Positions 61,079 through 64,000 of a stretch of 64,000 bases of DNA are shown one piece after another. Each line of letters begins with the position of its first letter. The first letter of the stretch is position 1. Position numbers and translations under genes: made by a program. The notes under the pieces were generated by a model. That model was not told where the DNA came from and did no database searches. It saw only the letters and a list, made by a program, of their open reading frames with translations. Source of the stretch: Methanomassiliicoccales archaeon PtaU1.Bin124 (lineage in GTDB: Archaea > Thermoplasmatota > Thermoplasmata > Methanomassiliicoccales > UBA472). Location: positions 157,395-221,394 of the forward strand of contig MVRC01000012.1 in assembly GCA_002067865.1 (NCBI GenBank), written 5' to 3'.

Positions 61079-62186
61079 ACTCAGAATAATTTATGATGGA
61101 ATATTCCTTTCGTACAATTTCCAAGGCTCGATCAGAATATTTTTGGGCAATTTCTGGATTATCTGATAACAGATCAATCGAATTCCTTAAAGCATCAACA
61201 TCTCCTTCAGGAATCAAAATGCCACCATCTTTTAATATCGTAGGAATCCCTCCGATATTCGATGCTATTATGCATTTATGACTCGCCATTGCCTCCATCA
61301 AAACATTTGGTGATATCTCAGCAACATGTTCAGTAATCGATGGCATTATTACGATGTCGACTGCGTTATAAAGGAATATCATGTTTTCAGGTTTTACTGG
61401 GTCTATCAAAATTATGTTATTCGATGGAATAATTTTGTTCAAATCTTTTAAATTTCCAAAATTTATAATAATTAATAAATAGTTTTTTTCAATGACATGT
61501 TGTTGGATTGATAGGACACTATCAATTCCTTTCACCTTATAAAAACCGCCAGCATACAGCACCACAGATTTAAATTTGTGATTTTTTAGCAAATCCGCCA
61601 AATTCTCATCAATCCCCAAAATTCCATTTTTAGAATATTTCTCCAAACAAATCCCATGTGTTTTTACAATTGAATTAGAAATTTTAAATTCCTCTTGTAG
61701 ATACTTCTTATTCATATCTGACTCAGCAACAATATTTATTATGTTTTTATATACAAATTTAATAAATTTTTTCTTGACACTTGATAAAAATTTTAAAACA
61801 CCTTTCATATTATTTGTCCGATCCAAATTATTTTCAATAATAATGACCATATTTGCATTGAGAATTTTTCCAACAGCAATTAATGATAGTGACGCGGTGG
61901 TTTCCGAAGCTAAAATAACAATTTTATTGGGTTTCAGAAAAATTAATTTTTTCATTAAATTAAAATTGGGAAAAAGATCGCCCGAAAATCTTTTTATTTT
62001 AAATTTATGAACATTTAGGTTGTCAATATTTATTTTTAAAAAACGAATTGCACTGGGATATTCATCTTCCTCATCAATAGTAAAAATGTACACGTCATTA
62101 AAATATTTATTAAATTGTCTCCCCATGTCTAGCATCCAGGGATATAAAAATGGAGCCCAAATTACACATTTTTGTTCAACCGACAA
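61062..62186 (-). CDS. Glycosyltransferase, GT4 family
   Basis: A 374-residue GT-B enzyme. The C-terminal half has VVLYAGGFYKVKGIDSVLSI, MIFLYNAVDIVIMPSITEHV and AEISPNVLMEAMASHKCIIASNIGGIP, with the EX7E-type site partly changed (SITEHVAEISPNVLMEAMA keeps both Glu). It is the only minus-strand gene of the island and overlaps the Alg13-like gene tail to tail. Acceptor unknown. Confidence 0.88.
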   Translation of the reverse strand: MSVEQKCVIWAPFLYPWMLDMGRQFNKYFNDVYIFTIDEEDEYPSAIRFLKINIDNLNVHKFKIKRFSGDLFPNFNLMKKLIFLKPNKIVILASETTASLSLIAVGKILNANMVIIIENNLDRTNNMKGVLKFLSSVKKKFIKFVYKNIINIVAESDMNKKYLQEEFKISNSIVKTHGICLEKYSKNGILGIDENLADLLKNHKFKSVVLYAGGFYKVKGIDSVLSIQQHVIEKNYLLIIINFGNLKDLNKIIPSNNIILIDPVKPENMIFLYNAVDIVIMPSITEHVAEISPNVLMEAMASHKCIIASNIGGIPTILKDGGILIPEGDVDALRNSIDLLSDNPEIAQKYSDRALEIVRKEYSIINYSEFIAHL

Positions 62187-62292
62187 GATATCCCAACAAA
62201 TAAAATATTTATTAATATTTACATTCTCTGATATGCCATTCTTGACAGAAAATCTTCTTCATATTATAATATTAGTTATTAAATATTGACAA

Positions 62293-63585
62293 ATGAATAT
62301 TAAGATTGGAATGTTGGATCCTATGAAAAATGTCCTCATTGTTTCTTTCTATTTTTCAGAAAGTGAGAATATTGGTTCCCATCGCTCTCGAGGCCTAGCT
62401 GAAAATCTTTCAAAATTTGGTTGGCATCCAATAATCATTACTCAACAAAATTCCACTCCCTTTAACTGTGCCAATTGTGAAATTATTGAAGTCCCTTTCT
62501 GTTCAAAACTATCATACTGGAAGCGCAAATTTGGTTATTCCGAACATTCCGCAATTCTTAAACCAAATCGTTTTGATGGCCAAAAGTACTCAATATTTGA
62601 TACCGGGTCTGAAATTATCCGTTTTATATTATTTTATCCTGACGAAGCTAATTCCTGGATATCACCTACAATTGAAAAAATTCAAGAAATCCTAAAAAAT
62701 GAAAAAATTTCAGCAATAATTAGTACATCATCTCCAATTTCTTCGCATTTTATCGCATGTAATATTAAGCGCAGATTTAACATACCATGGATTGCTGATT
62801 TTCGGGATCTGTGGTCTCAAAATCATTATTTGAGATCAAAAATTTGGAAAGCAAGACATATCATAAATGAAAAAATAACAATTTCTAATGCAAATATTTT
62901 GACTACTGTGTCGGCCCCACTAGCAAATAAACTCGAAAACATTCACCATCTCCGGGCAATTTCGATAATGAATGGCTATAATCGCCTTGATTTGAATTTA
63001 GGTGAGCCATTAGATCAAAAATTTTCTATCATTCATACGGGGAGATTATATGAAGGTCGGAGAGATCCAGAGCCACTATTTCGTGCGATTCATAATTTAA
63101 TTTTAACCAATAAAATTTCTCCTAATGAAATTTCTGTCAATTTTTATGGATGTGATGATGAATGGTTGAAGAAATGTATAGAACGATATCAATTGCAAGA
63201 TATTGTCAGTTCTGTAGGTATTATTTCGAGGGATGAATCAATTAAAAAACAACGAAGCGCGCAACTATTATTATTATTAACTTGGAATTCTTCTGATGAA
63301 AGTGGTGTATATACTGGGAAAATTTTCGAGTACATTGCCGCAAAGCGACCAATATTTTTGATGGGGTGTGAGGGTGGAGTGGCATCTCAATTAATTATGA
63401 ATGCCGGTATAGGGAAAGTGGCAGATAATAAAAATAGTATTGAAGAAATATTAATGGGGTATTATATCGATTTTAAAAAATACGGGTATGTTCCATATAA
63501 TGAAAAAAAAGAAATAACCAGCACATTAGATCAAGAAAGAATGGCAAGGCAGTTTGCTGAACTACTTGATGATCTGACCTCCTGA
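62293..63585 (+). CDS. Glycosyltransferase, GT4-like
   Basis: A 430-residue GT-B protein. The N-terminal half has VLIVSFYFSESENIGSHRSR and IPWIADFRDLWSQNHYLRSK (the ADFRDLW motif of a GT4 subset), then FSIIHTGRLYEGRRDPEPLF and VYTGKIFEYIAAKRPIFLMG. The ATG at 62293 or the later ATG at 62323 (MKNVLIVSFY) may be the start. It is followed 19 bp later by a flippase gene. Confidence 0.87.
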   Translation: MNIKIGMLDPMKNVLIVSFYFSESENIGSHRSRGLAENLSKFGWHPIIITQQNSTPFNCANCEIIEVPFCSKLSYWKRKFGYSEHSAILKPNRFDGQKYSIFDTGSEIIRFILFYPDEANSWISPTIEKIQEILKNEKISAIISTSSPISSHFIACNIKRRFNIPWIADFRDLWSQNHYLRSKIWKARHIINEKITISNANILTTVSAPLANKLENIHHLRAISIMNGYNRLDLNLGEPLDQKFSIIHTGRLYEGRRDPEPLFRAIHNLILTNKISPNEISVNFYGCDDEWLKKCIERYQLQDIVSSVGIISRDESIKKQRSAQLLLLLTWNSSDESGVYTGKIFEYIAAKRPIFLMGCEGGVASQLIMNAGIGKVADNKNSIEEILMGYYIDFKKYGYVPYNEKKEITSTLDQERMARQFAELLDDLTS

Positions 63586-63604
63586 TTGTATCGTATAAAA
63601 ATCT

Positions 63605-64000
63605 ATGAGCATGCTAAATAAAAGTGGTTCCAAGAACAAAAACCTCATCGACGTGTTAACAGTGATGAGTGGAACGACAGCAGCTCAATTAATAATAATC
63701 ATATCAGCTCCGTTAGTAACTCGCTTATATGGTGCAGATTCTTTTGGATTATCTTCACTATTCTCTTCAATTGTCAGTATTTTGGTCGTAGTAGTATGCC
63801 TTCGATATGAAATGGCGATTATGCTTCCGAAAAGCGATGAAGAAGCAATAAATATTCTAATTTTAAGTATAATAATATCATTCATTTTCAGTTTAATGCT
63901 GGTTCCTTTTATATTATTGTTTGAATCGAATTTGATAATAATCCTCAATGCGCCAGGGCTTCAAAATTATTTGTGGTTAGTTCCTCCAATGGTATTCTTC
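63605..64000 (+). CDS. Polysaccharide/oligosaccharide flippase (Wzx-like), partial
   Basis: 132 codons run to the window end. The protein begins MSMLNKSGSKNKNLIDVLTV and then MSGTTAAQLIIIISAPLVTRLYGADSFGLSSLF, the typical first helix and PLVTRLYGAxxFG motif of Wzx/MATE-like exporters, followed by RYEMAIMLPKSDEEA and two more helices. It would move lipid-linked glycan across the membrane. The 3' part is outside the window. Confidence 0.92.
   Translation, partial: MSMLNKSGSKNKNLIDVLTVMSGTTAAQLIIIISAPLVTRLYGADSFGLSSLFSSIVSILVVVVCLRYEMAIMLPKSDEEAINILILSIIISFIFSLMLVPFILLFESNLIIILNAPGLQNYLWLVPPMVFF

Noticed and set aside
1-64000. CRISPR arrays, insertion sequences, integrase genes, rRNA
   Set aside because: None was seen: no regularly spaced direct repeats, transposase or integrase motifs.

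Overview
The window is archaeal DNA. It carries a complete archaellum (fla/arl) operon, an archaeal chemotaxis set with two CheC proteins, promoters with TATA boxes, several apparently leaderless genes, GGAGGTGA-type ribosome binding sites, and small Cys-motif families (DUF6951-like, DUF2769-like) that are common in methanogens. A GC-rich euryarchaeote of the Thermoplasmatota, possibly related to Methanomassiliicoccales, fits best. This is inferred from gene content only; no marker gene such as rRNA is present.

Layout. 1-18.7 kb is a motility and signalling block, nearly all on the minus strand: two archaellin genes, a Gly-rich FlaC/D/E protein, FlaF, FlaG, FlaH, FlaI, FlaJ, a receiver-PAS regulator (cut by the window start), then CheC, CheC, CheA, CheY, a 55-residue acidic protein and a 1001-residue multi-PAS kinase-like protein. 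Five promoters in this block share a dyad (A[T/C]CA-N4-TGATA) that sits 22-24 bp upstream of the TATA box, which suggests one regulon.

18.9-33 kb is metabolic and transport: a 19-residue Cys/Lys microprotein gene, AMP-forming acetyl-CoA synthetase, an ABC exporter, pirin, MFS, DoxX-like, TerC, a CaCA exchanger, an ArsC-type phosphatase, small Cys-rich proteins, a membrane-anchored winged-helix protein beside a secreted CDGT-repeat protein, and a CPA2-type antiporter.

33-44 kb holds a possible conflict or envelope-stress system. A P-loop GTPase overlaps a GAP1-like partner gene. Upstream of them is a five-gene operon: a pseudo-transglutaminase surface protein, a membrane protein, a MoxR AAA+ ATPase, a DUF58 protein and a second membrane protein.

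44-55.7 kb carries small regulators, a 1063-residue clostripain-like surface protease, a two-module FtsX/MacB-type permease without a nearby ATPase, a Vps62-like protein, a large secreted protein and an odd membrane ORF with no standard start codon.

From about 55.8 kb the DNA becomes strongly AT-rich. After a 14-residue Lys-rich microprotein gene with its own terminator, the rest is a surface-glycan island: five glycosyltransferases (two of them forming an Alg14/Alg13-type pair), a polymerase-like membrane protein and the start of a flippase. The composition suggests horizontal acquisition.

No rRNA, convincing tRNA, CRISPR array, insertion sequence or replication origin was seen.
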